Shown one piece after another: positions 1 through 5,791 of a DNA stretch of 9,550 bases. This stretch comes from an uncultured Saprospiraceae bacterium (GTDB lineage Bacteria > Bacteroidota > Bacteroidia > Chitinophagales > Saprospiraceae), in assembly GCA_937930625.1 (NCBI GenBank), contig CALHBW010000495.1, positions 1-9,550 of the forward strand. Direction: 5' to 3'. The notes beneath the pieces are model-generated. The model had not been told where the DNA came from, searched no databases, and worked only from the letters and a program-made list of their open reading frames with translations. Numbering within the stretch: position 1 is the first letter of the stretch; each line of letters opens with the position of its first letter. The position numbers were made by a program, and so were the translations under genes.

Positions 1-1032
1 AATTGGGGACTCGGACATGCTACGCGCTGTATGCCCATCATAGATGAGTTGCGGCGACAAGGCGCACGAGTCATTATTGCTTCCGACGGACGCGCCCTGC
101 GGCTGCTCGAAAAAGAATATCCCGATTTGCTCACCCTCGAATTGCCGCCCTACAATATCCGTTATGGTACGGGCAATATGGTTTGGAATATGGCTTGGCA
201 AGTTCCAAAAATCCTTCGCGCGATTTGGCAAGAACAACGTGCCGTTGCCCAAATCATTCGTGAATATCAAGTAGATGGTTTGATTTCCGACAATCGTTTT
301 GGCTGTTGGTCGGCGCAGATTCCTTCTGTATTTTTGACCCATCAAATTCATCTGAAAGTTCCGAATTTATTGGGTTTAGGTGCGTTTTCCAAGTGGAATA
401 ATCATCGGCTCATTCGGCGATATACTGAATGTTGGATTCCTGATGCAGAGGGCGAACCCAACCTCTCCGGCACACTCTCACACGGGCGCACACTGCCCAA
501 TGCGCGATACGTAAGCGTCCTTTCGCGTATGCAAAAAATGCCCGTCGAAAAACGCTACGACATCATCGCTGTACTTTCCGGTCCCGAACCGCAACGTACT
601 TTTTTTGAAGAGAAAATTCTCGAACAAGTTCAAAAATTACCTTATACCACCCTCATCGTAAAAGGAAAAACCGACAGCAACACCCGCACTCAAAATGACC
701 ACATTCACACGGTAGCTTATCTCACCAAAAACGACCTCAATGAAGCCATGCTCGCGGCTGATATTGTCATTACACGTTCCGGTTACAGCACTTTGATGGA
801 TTTAGCTGCGCTACAAAAACGCCGCGTCATCCTCGTCCCTACGCCCGGACAGACCGAACAGGAATACCTCGCCCAACGATTTCATAGGCAAAATATATTC
901 TTCTATCAAAATCAAGATAAATTAGATTTGGAAACTGCAATTCATTCGTTGTCAACATTTAAAGGCTTGGATATGGAAGTTAATGAAGAAAAATTGAAAC
1001 AAGCAGTGCAGGATTTTTTGATGAAAACGTAA
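1..1032 (+). CDS. MurG/GT28-like glycosyltransferase, 5'-truncated by window edge
   Basis: The reading frame is open from base 1, so the gene starts outside the window; the first ATG at 31 is internal. The first visible residues, NWGLGHATRC, carry the GxGHxxR nucleotide-sugar glycosyltransferase signature that in MurG/GT28-like proteins lies some 10-15 residues from the N-terminus, so only a short piece is probably missing. The C-terminal half has the matching donor-binding region: a TLIVKGK strand, then HTVAYLTKNDLNEAMLAADIVITRSGYSTLMDLAAL, with the SGYST-x-x-D element typical of the GT28 C-terminal domain, and the VPTPGQTEQEYLAQRF stretch resembling MurG. The GT-B fold is inferred. No signal peptide or membrane span is visible in the part seen. 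Donor and acceptor cannot be read from sequence; nearby sugar genes suggest a surface glycan. It is too divergent to call MurG itself. The last codons and the stop (AAA ACG TAA) lie in the left arm of an inverted-repeat element. Confidence 0.85.
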   Translation, partial: NWGLGHATRCMPIIDELRRQGARVIIASDGRALRLLEKEYPDLLTLELPPYNIRYGTGNMVWNMAWQVPKILRAIWQEQRAVAQIIREYQVDGLISDNRFGCWSAQIPSVFLTHQIHLKVPNLLGLGAFSKWNNHRLIRRYTECWIPDAEGEPNLSGTLSHGRTLPNARYVSVLSRMQKMPVEKRYDIIAVLSGPEPQRTFFEEKILEQVQKLPYTTLIVKGKTDSNTRTQNDHIHTVAYLTKNDLNEAMLAADIVITRSGYSTLMDLAALQKRRVILVPTPGQTEQEYLAQRFHRQNIFFYQNQDKLDLETAIHSLSTFKGLDMEVNEEKLKQAVQDFLMKT

Positions 1033-1239
1033 AACGATTTTGCAAATCGTCATTCACGTTATATATTGCTAATTTGTGCGACGATTTATATTAGTTTTGA
1101 AAAAATTTCGTTCCATACTCGCAGGGTTGAAACCCTGCGCTTTTGTGATGTACACGTTAGTTTCGCAAAAGCGGTGGGTAACCCACCGTGAATCAATAGA
1201 ACGCTTTTTTTCAAATTCAATTAAAATCGTTTTACGTTT
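1025..1239. repeat. 215-bp MITE-like element with perfect 17-bp terminal inverted repeats
   Basis: Bases 1025-1041 (AAACGTAAAACGATTTT) are the exact reverse complement of 1223-1239. The left arm contains the stop codon of the glycosyltransferase, and it is followed at once by a small hairpin (ACGATTT, 3-base loop, AAATCGT, 1034-1050). The interior holds no credible gene, only further palindromes. No clear target-site duplication is seen next to the arms and no transposase is present, so mobility is inference. The arms also show 7-base periodicity (AAAACGT AAAACGA), like other gaps in this window. Confidence 0.6.
1120..1188. repeat. Cluster of three REP-like palindromes inside the 1025-1239 element
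   Basis: Three stems are visible. Bases 1120-1128 CGCAGGGTT pair with 1131-1139 AACCCTGCG (9 bp, 2-base loop). Bases 1172-1179 CGGTGGGT pair with 1181-1188 ACCCACCG (8 bp, 1-base loop). Between them CGCTTTTG (from about 1137) pairs with CAAAAGCG (ending near 1172), enclosing a core that reads CACGTTAGTTTCGC. A CGTTAG-type core also appears in the repeats at 1587 and 2757, which suggests that the three elements are related. Confidence 0.6.
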
Positions 1240-1240
1240 G
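1233..1240 (+). promoter_or_regulatory. Possible Bacteroidota -7 box (TACGTTTG) upstream of the ATL gene
   Basis: TACGTTTG fits the Bacteroidota -7 consensus TAnnTTTG exactly and lies 22 bases before the ATG at 1263, a sensible promoter distance. A clear -33 TTTG box is not seen at the usual spacing, so the call is tentative. Seven of the eight bases belong to the right terminal inverted repeat of the element at 1025-1239, so the repeat may supply the promoter. Confidence 0.3.
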
Positions 1241-1262
1241 TCCTATATTCAGGTGAAAAATT

Positions 1263-1583
1263 ATGACTAAAAAAAGCTATTTCGACGATGTATATGATTT
1301 CGTCCGCGAAGTACCGCATGGACGTGTGACAACCTATGGCACTGTTGCCAATGCACTCGCTTTGGGGTCAGCGCGAATGGTGGGTTGGGCATTGAACCAA
1401 TGCTTTGGTGCAGAACCGCCTGTTCCCGCACACCGCGTTGTCAATCGTAAAGGGGAATTGAGCGGTAGAATCCATTTTTCAACACCTACTTTGATGCAAG
1501 AATTATTGGAAAGCGAAGGAATCATCATCGAAGACAATGTGATTCAAAATTTTGAAGAAGTCCTATGGATACCCGATTGGTGA
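1263..1583 (+). CDS. Alkyltransferase-like protein (ATL), MGMT/Ogt homologue without the catalytic cysteine
   Basis: The 106-residue product matches the DNA-binding C-terminal domain of O6-alkylguanine-DNA alkyltransferases. Visible elements are the VREVPHGRVTTYGTVA start of the helix-turn-helix region (residues 14-29, Tyr25), the SARMVGWAL recognition helix with Arg38 where the family has its base-flipping arginine, and PVPAHRVVNRKGELSG (53-68). In active enzymes the motif is PCHRV; here the alkyl-accepting Cys is Ala56. This defines the ATL family, which binds O6-alkylguanine and hands the lesion to nucleotide excision repair instead of repairing it directly. E. coli YbaZ has Trp at this place, and Thermus TTHA1564 has Ala. 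About 100 residues is the normal ATL length, so this is not a truncation. The ATG at 1263 has AGGTG about 7 bases upstream. The gene lies between two repeat elements, and its stop is 3 bases from the next one. Confidence 0.9.
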   Translation: MTKKSYFDDVYDFVREVPHGRVTTYGTVANALALGSARMVGWALNQCFGAEPPVPAHRVVNRKGELSGRIHFSTPTLMQELLESEGIIIEDNVIQNFEEVLWIPDW

Positions 1584-1586
1584 ACT

Positions 1587-1688
1587 GTAGCGCGGCACTT
1601 CCAGTCCGCGCCACGTTAGCTTTGCATACACGCGGAACGGGCTGGAAGCACCGTTCTACGGAAACGCGGACTGGAAGTACCGCGCTAC
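1587..1688. repeat. Three-module palindromic repeat (A-core-B-C), copy 1
   Basis: Module A is 1587-1615 (begins GTAGCGCGGCACTTCCAG), then a 15-base core TTAGCTTTGCATACA, module B 1631-1659 (begins CGCGGAACGGGCTGGAAG, ends CCGTTCTAC) and module C 1665-1688 (begins CGCGGACTGGAAGTAC). Module C is the reverse complement of the first 24 bases of A with one mismatch, and B is a more distant relative of C. All share a CTTCCAG or CTGGAAG centre. Modules A and B recur without change at 2757-2832. The element fills nearly the whole gap between the ATL and the oxidoreductase. It is GC-rich compared with other gaps and resembles REP/BIME-type intergenic palindromes. Confidence 0.8.
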
Positions 1689-1700
1689 GATTCAAATCCC

Positions 1701-1708
1701 TATCTTTG
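1701..1708 (+). promoter_or_regulatory. Possible Bacteroidota -7 box (TATCTTTG) upstream of the oxidoreductase
   Basis: TATCTTTG matches TAnnTTTG exactly and lies just after the palindromic repeat. The ATG at 1717 is only 9 bases from the last base of the box, so transcription from it would give an almost leaderless mRNA. No convincing -33 TTTG is seen in the repeat at the expected distance, so this stays tentative. Confidence 0.35.
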
Positions 1709-1716
1709 CCCATCGA

Positions 1717-2760
1717 ATGAATAATCAATACAAAAAGGATGCGCCCATCAAATTTGCGGTGGTCGGCTGCGGACACATCGGCAAGCGACACGCGCGCACG
1801 ATACGTGTACATGCGGAAGCCGAGTTGGTGGCATTATGTGATATTGCATCAAAAGAAAAATTGGGCATTGAGGAATTTGATGTACCGATTTATACGGATT
1901 TAAATATTTTATTAAATACTGAAAAAGAAATAGATGTCGTCTGTATCTGCACACCAAATGGCTATCATACCGCGCAGTGCATACAAGTACTCGAGGCGGG
2001 TCGGCATGTAGTCTGTGAAAAGCCGATGGGTTTGCGAAAGGCGGATTGTGAGCAAGTCATTCATAAAGCATTGACGGTTGGTAAGCAGGTGTTTTGTGTG
2101 ATGCAAAACCGCTATTCGCCGCCTGCGGTTTGGTTGAAAGAATTGGTGGACGGACAGATTTTGGGTGATATACATACGATGCAATTGAATTGTTATTGGA
2201 ATCGGGATGACCGTTATTATCTGAAGGATGGCAAAGCACACGCGTGGCACGGTACAATCGCGCAAGATGGCGGTCCCTTATTTACCCAATTTTCTCATTA
2301 TGTGGATTTGATGTATTGGTTGTTTGGCGATATTGAGAATATAGAGGCGCGTTTTGAAAATTTTACCCATCGTCATTCTACTGAATTTGAAGATACGGGT
2401 ATTGTGTCCTTTAATTTTGTACAGGGCGGTATGGGTTGTCTGAATTATTCGACAGCAATCTGGGGGCAAAATATGGAAACAAGCATTACCGTAACCGGCA
2501 GCAAGGGCAGTGTGCGTGTAGGTGGTCAATACATGGATAAAGTCGAATATTGCCATATTCAAGACTACCAAATGCCCGACCTCAAAGCCACTAATCCACC
2601 CAATGACTACGGTACCTACAAAGGCTCTACCAATAATCATGGTTTTGTTTTTGGGAATGTTATTGATGTACTAAAAGGTCGTAAAACTATCACTACCAAT
2701 GCTTTAGAAGGGATGAAAGTCGTCGAAATCATTGAAAGAATTTATAACGAACGCACGTAG
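1717..2760 (+). CDS. Gfo/Idh/MocA-family NAD(P)-dependent sugar oxidoreductase
   Basis: The 347-residue product has the usual two-domain layout of this family. The N-terminal Rossmann fold starts IKFAVVGCGHIGKRHA (residues 11-26, GxGxxG at 17-22). The strand IDVVCICTPNGYHTAQCIQVLEAGRHVVCEKPM (72-104) contains the diagnostic EKP motif at 101-103, with the conserved Lys. The catalytic region is AQDGGPLFTQFSHYVDLMYWLFGDI (182-206), with His194 and Asp197 in the usual places. These enzymes oxidise or reduce a sugar ring carbon with NAD(P). The GGPLFTQFSHYVDL stretch recalls the WlbA/WbpB group, which acts at C3 of UDP-N-acetylglucosaminuronate, but this substrate is an inference. Neighbouring glycosyltransferase and deacetylase genes on the same strand fit a nucleotide-sugar or glycan role. 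No Shine-Dalgarno is visible before the ATG, and no other start precedes the Rossmann strand closely. The stop codon TAG belongs to the next palindromic repeat. Confidence 0.88.
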   Translation: MNNQYKKDAPIKFAVVGCGHIGKRHARTIRVHAEAELVALCDIASKEKLGIEEFDVPIYTDLNILLNTEKEIDVVCICTPNGYHTAQCIQVLEAGRHVVCEKPMGLRKADCEQVIHKALTVGKQVFCVMQNRYSPPAVWLKELVDGQILGDIHTMQLNCYWNRDDRYYLKDGKAHAWHGTIAQDGGPLFTQFSHYVDLMYWLFGDIENIEARFENFTHRHSTEFEDTGIVSFNFVQGGMGCLNYSTAIWGQNMETSITVTGSKGSVRVGGQYMDKVEYCHIQDYQMPDLKATNPPNDYGTYKGSTNNHGFVFGNVIDVLKGRKTITTNALEGMKVVEIIERIYNERT

Positions 2761-2832
2761 CGCGGCACTTCCAGTCCGCGCCACGCACATAAAGCAAAAC
2801 TAACGCGGAACGGGCTGGAAGCACCGTTCTAC
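2757..2832. repeat. Palindromic repeat (A-core-B), copy 2
   Basis: Module A (2757-2785) and module B (2804-2832) are each identical over 29 bases to 1587-1615 and 1631-1659. The 18-base core between them, CACATAAAGCAAAACTAA, differs from the 15-base core of copy 1. Its reverse complement (TTAGTTTTGCTTTATGTG) starts like copy 1 (TTAGCTTTGC), so the core seems inverted relative to the arms. Module C is absent. The first bases, GTAG, provide the TAG stop of the oxidoreductase, and the repeat ends 17 bases before the deacetylase start. Confidence 0.8.
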
Positions 2833-2849
2833 ATTTAAACATTCACTCA

Positions 2850-4184
2850 TTGATAATCACAGTTCACTCTAATTTTTCCGCCGAAAAAAAGTACATCATT
2901 CGTGTGCTGATGGAGGTGTATTTAGGATTGGAATATTCATTAGAATTTGGAGAAGAACATGCGTATAAACTAACTTTAAAAAACGGTAATTCGCTCACCT
3001 TTAAAGATGATTTCTTTAAGCATTTTTCAGAAACAGCAACTTATTTGCACCAAAAAAATATTCCTAAACGGATTCAATTTCTAACATCCGGTTTTGCGCC
3101 ACTCAATGATATTCCTGTTATTTTTGGGAAAAACGTTATTGAGAATAAAGGACACAAAATTGAATGTGGTATAGATATTTTCGCGAGTTCGTTTTTTATG
3201 TTGAGTCGTTGGGAGGAGTTGGTCAATCCGTTGCGGGATGCACATGAGCGTTTTCCGGTACGGGTTTCGTTGGCATTTAAATGTAAGTTTTTGCATCGGG
3301 CGGTGGTGAATGAGTATGTGGAATTGCTATGGAATATACTGACTCATTTGGGCGTACAACAAAAGCGAAAATCTCGTCATTTTTCATTCGTACTGACGCA
3401 TGATGTGGATTTGTCGCAACTTTGGCGCAATTCATTTTCTCCCATAAAAACTATACTAGGAGATATTTTTAAAAGAAAAAATAAAGCCGCTATACGACAG
3501 CATTTTAATTATTTTAGAAAGAAAAAAGACCCCTTCGATACCTTTGATGAATTGATGGATTTATCTGAAAATCAGGGACTCCAATCTCATTTTTTCTTTA
3601 TCGCTGGTGGCAATACACGCTTTGAAGGCAATTATAAAATTGATGATTTTTCCATAAAAAAACTTATCACACGCATACATGAACGCGGACATGTGGTGGG
3701 CATACATCCGAGCTACGACACCTACCTTGATGCCACTATGTTGAGTTGGGAAGTTGACGCATTGCGGCAAATGTCGCCACAGCCGGTGAAAGCCGGGCGG
3801 CAGCATTTTTTGCGATTCAGTGTGCCGCATACCTGGCAGGCATGGGAAGATAATGGCTTGGAGTGGGACAGTACGATGGGCTATGCAGGTATGGTAGGTT
3901 TTCGGTGCGGGACTTGCTATCCGTTTCCGGTATTTAATATCTTGACGCGCAAGGAATTGAACTTGGTAGAACGCCCACTTTTGGTGATGGAGGTGAGTTT
4001 GTTTTCGGAAACTTATATGGGCTTGACACAAGCGGAAGCCTTGGTAAAAGTGCAGGAAATTATGGAAACGGTCAGGCAATTTGACGGCGAGTTTGTGCTG
4101 CTGTGGCACAATTCTAATTTGGTGCTGAACGGCGAGGATTATTGGGAAACGTATAAGGCGATTTTAATGAAAATGAAAATTTAA
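2850..4184 (+). CDS. Polysaccharide deacetylase-like protein with N-terminal DUF7033-type domain
   Basis: The 444-residue product has two parts. Residues 1 to about 165 look like the Bacteroidota DUF7033 domain, with the telling stretch IDIFASSFFMLSRWEE (108-123). From about 176 a CE4/NodB-like deacetylase domain follows: FVLTHDVD (180-187) in place of the TFDD metal/base motif, HFFFIAGG (247-254), HERGHVVGIHPSYDTY (277-292) with His286 in place of the HxxxH motif, RQHFLRF (317-323) as the arginine motif, and LLWHNSN (418-424) with the late catalytic His. Such enzymes remove N- or O-acetyl groups from glycans using a divalent metal. No signal peptide is visible, so a cytoplasmic role on a precursor is plausible. 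The start is TTG: the frame is open back to a TAA at 2790 but has no ATG there, and the first in-frame ATG (codon 21) would cut a conserved beginning. The C-terminus MKMKI is encoded by an (ATGAAA)-type simple repeat and may be a late addition. The gene is probably co-transcribed with the oxidoreductase. Confidence 0.85.
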   Translation: MIITVHSNFSAEKKYIIRVLMEVYLGLEYSLEFGEEHAYKLTLKNGNSLTFKDDFFKHFSETATYLHQKNIPKRIQFLTSGFAPLNDIPVIFGKNVIENKGHKIECGIDIFASSFFMLSRWEELVNPLRDAHERFPVRVSLAFKCKFLHRAVVNEYVELLWNILTHLGVQQKRKSRHFSFVLTHDVDLSQLWRNSFSPIKTILGDIFKRKNKAAIRQHFNYFRKKKDPFDTFDELMDLSENQGLQSHFFFIAGGNTRFEGNYKIDDFSIKKLITRIHERGHVVGIHPSYDTYLDATMLSWEVDALRQMSPQPVKAGRQHFLRFSVPHTWQAWEDNGLEWDSTMGYAGMVGFRCGTCYPFPVFNILTRKELNLVERPLLVMEVSLFSETYMGLTQAEALVKVQEIMETVRQFDGEFVLLWHNSNLVLNGEDYWETYKAILMKMKI

Positions 4185-4187
4185 ATG

Positions 4188-4433
4188 AAAATAAAAATAC
4201 CAATGAAAATGAAAATAATTAAATCAAAATGAAAATGAAGAATTGTTTTACGCTTACACTTTGCATCAAAAACCAATTTCGCTAAATTCCTATGTAGTGC
4301 CGTAACCCGTTATTCGTTTTTTAACTGACTGACTAATAATCAACAACTTACTGTGATTTTTAATAGTCAATGAATTACGAATTAAACCAGTAGGACGTTT
4401 TTTCATTTTAATTTTCATTGGTATTTTTATTTT
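4188..4433. repeat. Perfect 23-bp inverted repeat, 246-bp span, between convergent genes
   Basis: Bases 4188-4210 are the exact reverse complement of 4411-4433; the centre reads AAATACCAATG on the left arm. The similarity continues less perfectly on both sides (about 4166-4216 against 4402-4449) and consists largely of GAAAAT-type units. The element occupies most of the gap between the convergent deacetylase and MerR genes, and the repeat tract begins inside the last codons of the deacetylase. It could act as a bidirectional transcription barrier or be a MITE-like remnant. Neither is proven: no transposase or clear target duplication is seen. Confidence 0.6.
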
Positions 4434-4457
4434 AATTGCTATTTTCATTAAATAGCG

Positions 4458-5330
4458 TTACGAGTCGAAAAATTTGATGGTATCGTCTAAGGTGTCTAGG
4501 ATGCGAATATTGGCGGCATTGCCCTCATAGGTGGATTGCAAGCCGGAAAGCAGCACTTCAGCCAGTGGAAAGGTGTTGCTCAGGGCGTCAATGTAATTTG
4601 GCGTGGGAAGTTTGGTGAATGAGGGCGACAGAATGGTGTAAATGTATTTGGGTGTATGAATTTTATACGGCGTTTGCAACTCGTCCAAAGGGATATTTTG
4701 TCCGAGATAAATGACCTTATTTCCTCTGGTTTTCAAGAGATAATGTACAAACAGCAGGATTAATTCCTGAATTTCGCCTTCGGGAAGATAGAGTAGAAAA
4801 GTCGGTTTTTCGTTATCTTGTTTGAGCGGTAATTGGTCTATTGCCACGATGATTTTTTGACGGATAAGACAAGTGATAAAATGCACTTGTGCAGGATTGA
4901 CGGAGCCGGTCATCCAGAGAATCGTGAGTTTGCTGAGGAAGGGATTGATGACCTCCAACATGGTTTTTTCCAAGCCGATTTGCTTGATGTTGGTGCTGAC
5001 TATCCGATTAAATTTGTACTCGTCCATCTCTATCATGGAGATAGTGAGGGCATCCAATTGGGTGGCGTGTTCGGAATTGACTTCGGAGAGGGCAGCTACT
5101 TTTTCTGCGATTTCGTTCTCCGACATTTTGGCGATTTTGGAGATTTTGAAACCATTGCGATTGAGGACGCCGACATTGAGCAGATAACGCAGATCTTCGT
5201 CTGTATAGTAGCGGATATTCGTCTGAGTACGATTTGGTTGTATCAACGAATAGCGTTTTTCCCATATCCTGATGGTATGGGCTTTGATGCCTGATAATTG
5301 TTCCAAATCTCTTATCGAATATACTGCCAT
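4458..5330 (-). CDS. MerR-family regulator with degenerate CarH/LitR-like C-terminal domain
   Basis: Residues 1-70 form a MerR winged-helix DNA-binding domain: YSIRDLEQLSGIKAHTIRIWEKRYSLIQPNRTQTNIRYYTDEDLRYL is a textbook match, with the WEKRY wing region at 23-27. Residues from about 90 to 165 resemble the helical cap of cobalamin-dependent photoreceptors of the CarH/LitR group, and 176 to 290 resemble the Rossmann-like B12 domain (PTFLLYLPEGEIQELILLFVHYLLKTRGNKVIYLGQNIPLDEL). The B12 residues are not intact. In the CarH motif W-x9-EH, Trp139 and His150 are present but Glu is Val149. In the ExHxxG loop, the lower-ligand His is Gln188 and the Gly is Ile191. It therefore probably senses something else, or acts without cobalamin. 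Related Bacteroidota regulators often control carotenoid or light-stress genes, but none are nearby. The ATG at 5330 gives MAVYSIRDLE, the normal N-terminus. A 7-base repeat array begins 3 bases upstream of it. Confidence 0.85.
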   Translation of the reverse strand: MAVYSIRDLEQLSGIKAHTIRIWEKRYSLIQPNRTQTNIRYYTDEDLRYLLNVGVLNRNGFKISKIAKMSENEIAEKVAALSEVNSEHATQLDALTISMIEMDEYKFNRIVSTNIKQIGLEKTMLEVINPFLSKLTILWMTGSVNPAQVHFITCLIRQKIIVAIDQLPLKQDNEKPTFLLYLPEGEIQELILLFVHYLLKTRGNKVIYLGQNIPLDELQTPYKIHTPKYIYTILSPSFTKLPTPNYIDALSNTFPLAEVLLSGLQSTYEGNAANIRILDTLDDTIKFFDS

Positions 5331-5333
5331 TTG

Positions 5334-5368
5334 TTAGTCGATAGTCAATGGTTGATAGTCCGTAGTTA
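5334..5368. repeat. Degenerate 7-base repeat array (NTAGTCN), five units
   Basis: The units, read on the + strand with strict period 7, are TTAGTCG, ATAGTCA, ATGGTTG, ATAGTCC and GTAGTTA. The array lies 3 bases upstream of the MerR start codon, so the leader of that mRNA is repeat sequence. The stretch 5348-5366 matches 6371-6389 at 17 of 19 bases, linking this array to the one downstream of the transferase. Confidence 0.65.
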
Positions 5369-5506
5369 AGGAAAACCAACTCAAATGCTTGTAAATCAAT
5401 AACCTGTAAGGCTACTGATGCTTAATGGGGTAGTGAAACAAGCTTGTTATAAAAAAGTTTAGATAAGTAGGCAAGTTCATCAAGGTAGTTGACACTTTTA
5501 CATCTA

Positions 5507-5551
5507 ATGTAAATTAATGTAAAATGTAAAATAATAAATGTAAAATGTAAA
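5507..5551. repeat. 7-base repeat array (ATGTAAA)
   Basis: Perfect ATGTAAA units start at 5507, 5517, 5524, 5538 and 5545. From 5524 onward they keep period 7, with one degenerate unit (ATAATAA) at 5531. The unit sequence differs from the NTAGTCN and CAAATTC arrays, but the unit length is the same. Confidence 0.65.
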
Positions 5552-5665
5552 AGTTGTAGGACGCGAGTGGATGCGAGACATCTCTATTTTATTGATTTTT
5601 AAATTTTTAAACAATAAAAAAACGAAAATGTATTGTACACGTACTACAAGCACTTTTACATTTTA
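5541..5665. repeat. Inverted repeat, 13-bp perfect arms, in the divergent gap
   Basis: TAAAATGTAAAAG at 5541-5553 is the reverse complement of CTTTTACATTTTA at 5653-5665. Next to the arms, TTGTAG and CTACAA also pair if a 3-base gap is allowed. The left arm is the end of the ATGTAAA array, so heptamer units form one side of the palindrome. Confidence 0.55.
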
Positions 5666-5739
5666 AACTGTCATTTCTATTAAATTTTTTCGAGTTATTA
5701 AACGTTCCGAATGAGGTCATTTTTTTGTTGAAATTCAAT

Positions 5740-5786
5740 ATTTTCATTTTCATTGATATTTTCATTTTCATTACAATATTTTCATT
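5740..5786. repeat. Simple repeat tract of ATTTTC units before the transferase
   Basis: ATTTTC-type units with short interruptions (GAT, ACAAT) run up to 6 bases before the ATG at 5792. Their complement, GAAAAT, is the unit found around 4167-4250, at the other side of the MerR gene, so related tracts bracket that gene. Confidence 0.6.
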
Positions 5787-5791
5787 CTATA

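Larger units (their letters stand above)
5331..5791. other. 460-base repeat-rich non-coding gap between divergent genes
   Basis: This is the divergent space between the MerR gene (-) and the TIGR04282 transferase (+), so it should hold both promoters, but no good TTTG/TAnnTTTG pair was found in either direction. It is AT-rich and contains two 7-base repeat arrays, a long inverted repeat, a GAAAAT-type tract before the + strand gene, and an 8-bp stem TTTTATTG/CAATAAAA (5587-5594 and 5612-5619). No credible coding frame is seen. Confidence 0.6.

Noticed and set aside
1076..1270. Open frame of 64 codons after the glycosyltransferase
   Set aside because: It runs through the inverted-repeat element and its palindromes; the product has no recognisable domain and overlaps the ATL start.
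1587..2832. Repeats with identical 29-base units and different spacers, recalling a CRISPR array
   Set aside because: The units lie in two places 1.1 kb apart with a gene between; the two repeated modules differ from each other, the spacers are only 15-18 bases, and no cas gene is present.
3561..4109. 182-codon open frame on the - strand
   Set aside because: It lies fully inside the well-supported deacetylase gene; the product is a His/Gln-rich shadow with no domain.
4833..5294. 153-codon open frame on the + strand
   Set aside because: It is antisense to the MerR gene, whose DNA-binding domain is unmistakable.
4833..5330. Cobalamin photoreceptor (CarH) assignment for the MerR protein
   Set aside because: The lower-ligand His and two other B12-contact residues are replaced, so only the fold relationship is claimed.
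5753..5791. Upstream TTG start for the TIGR04282 transferase
   Set aside because: The extra residues are encoded only by ATTTTC repeats, and the family signature starts right after the ATG at 5792.
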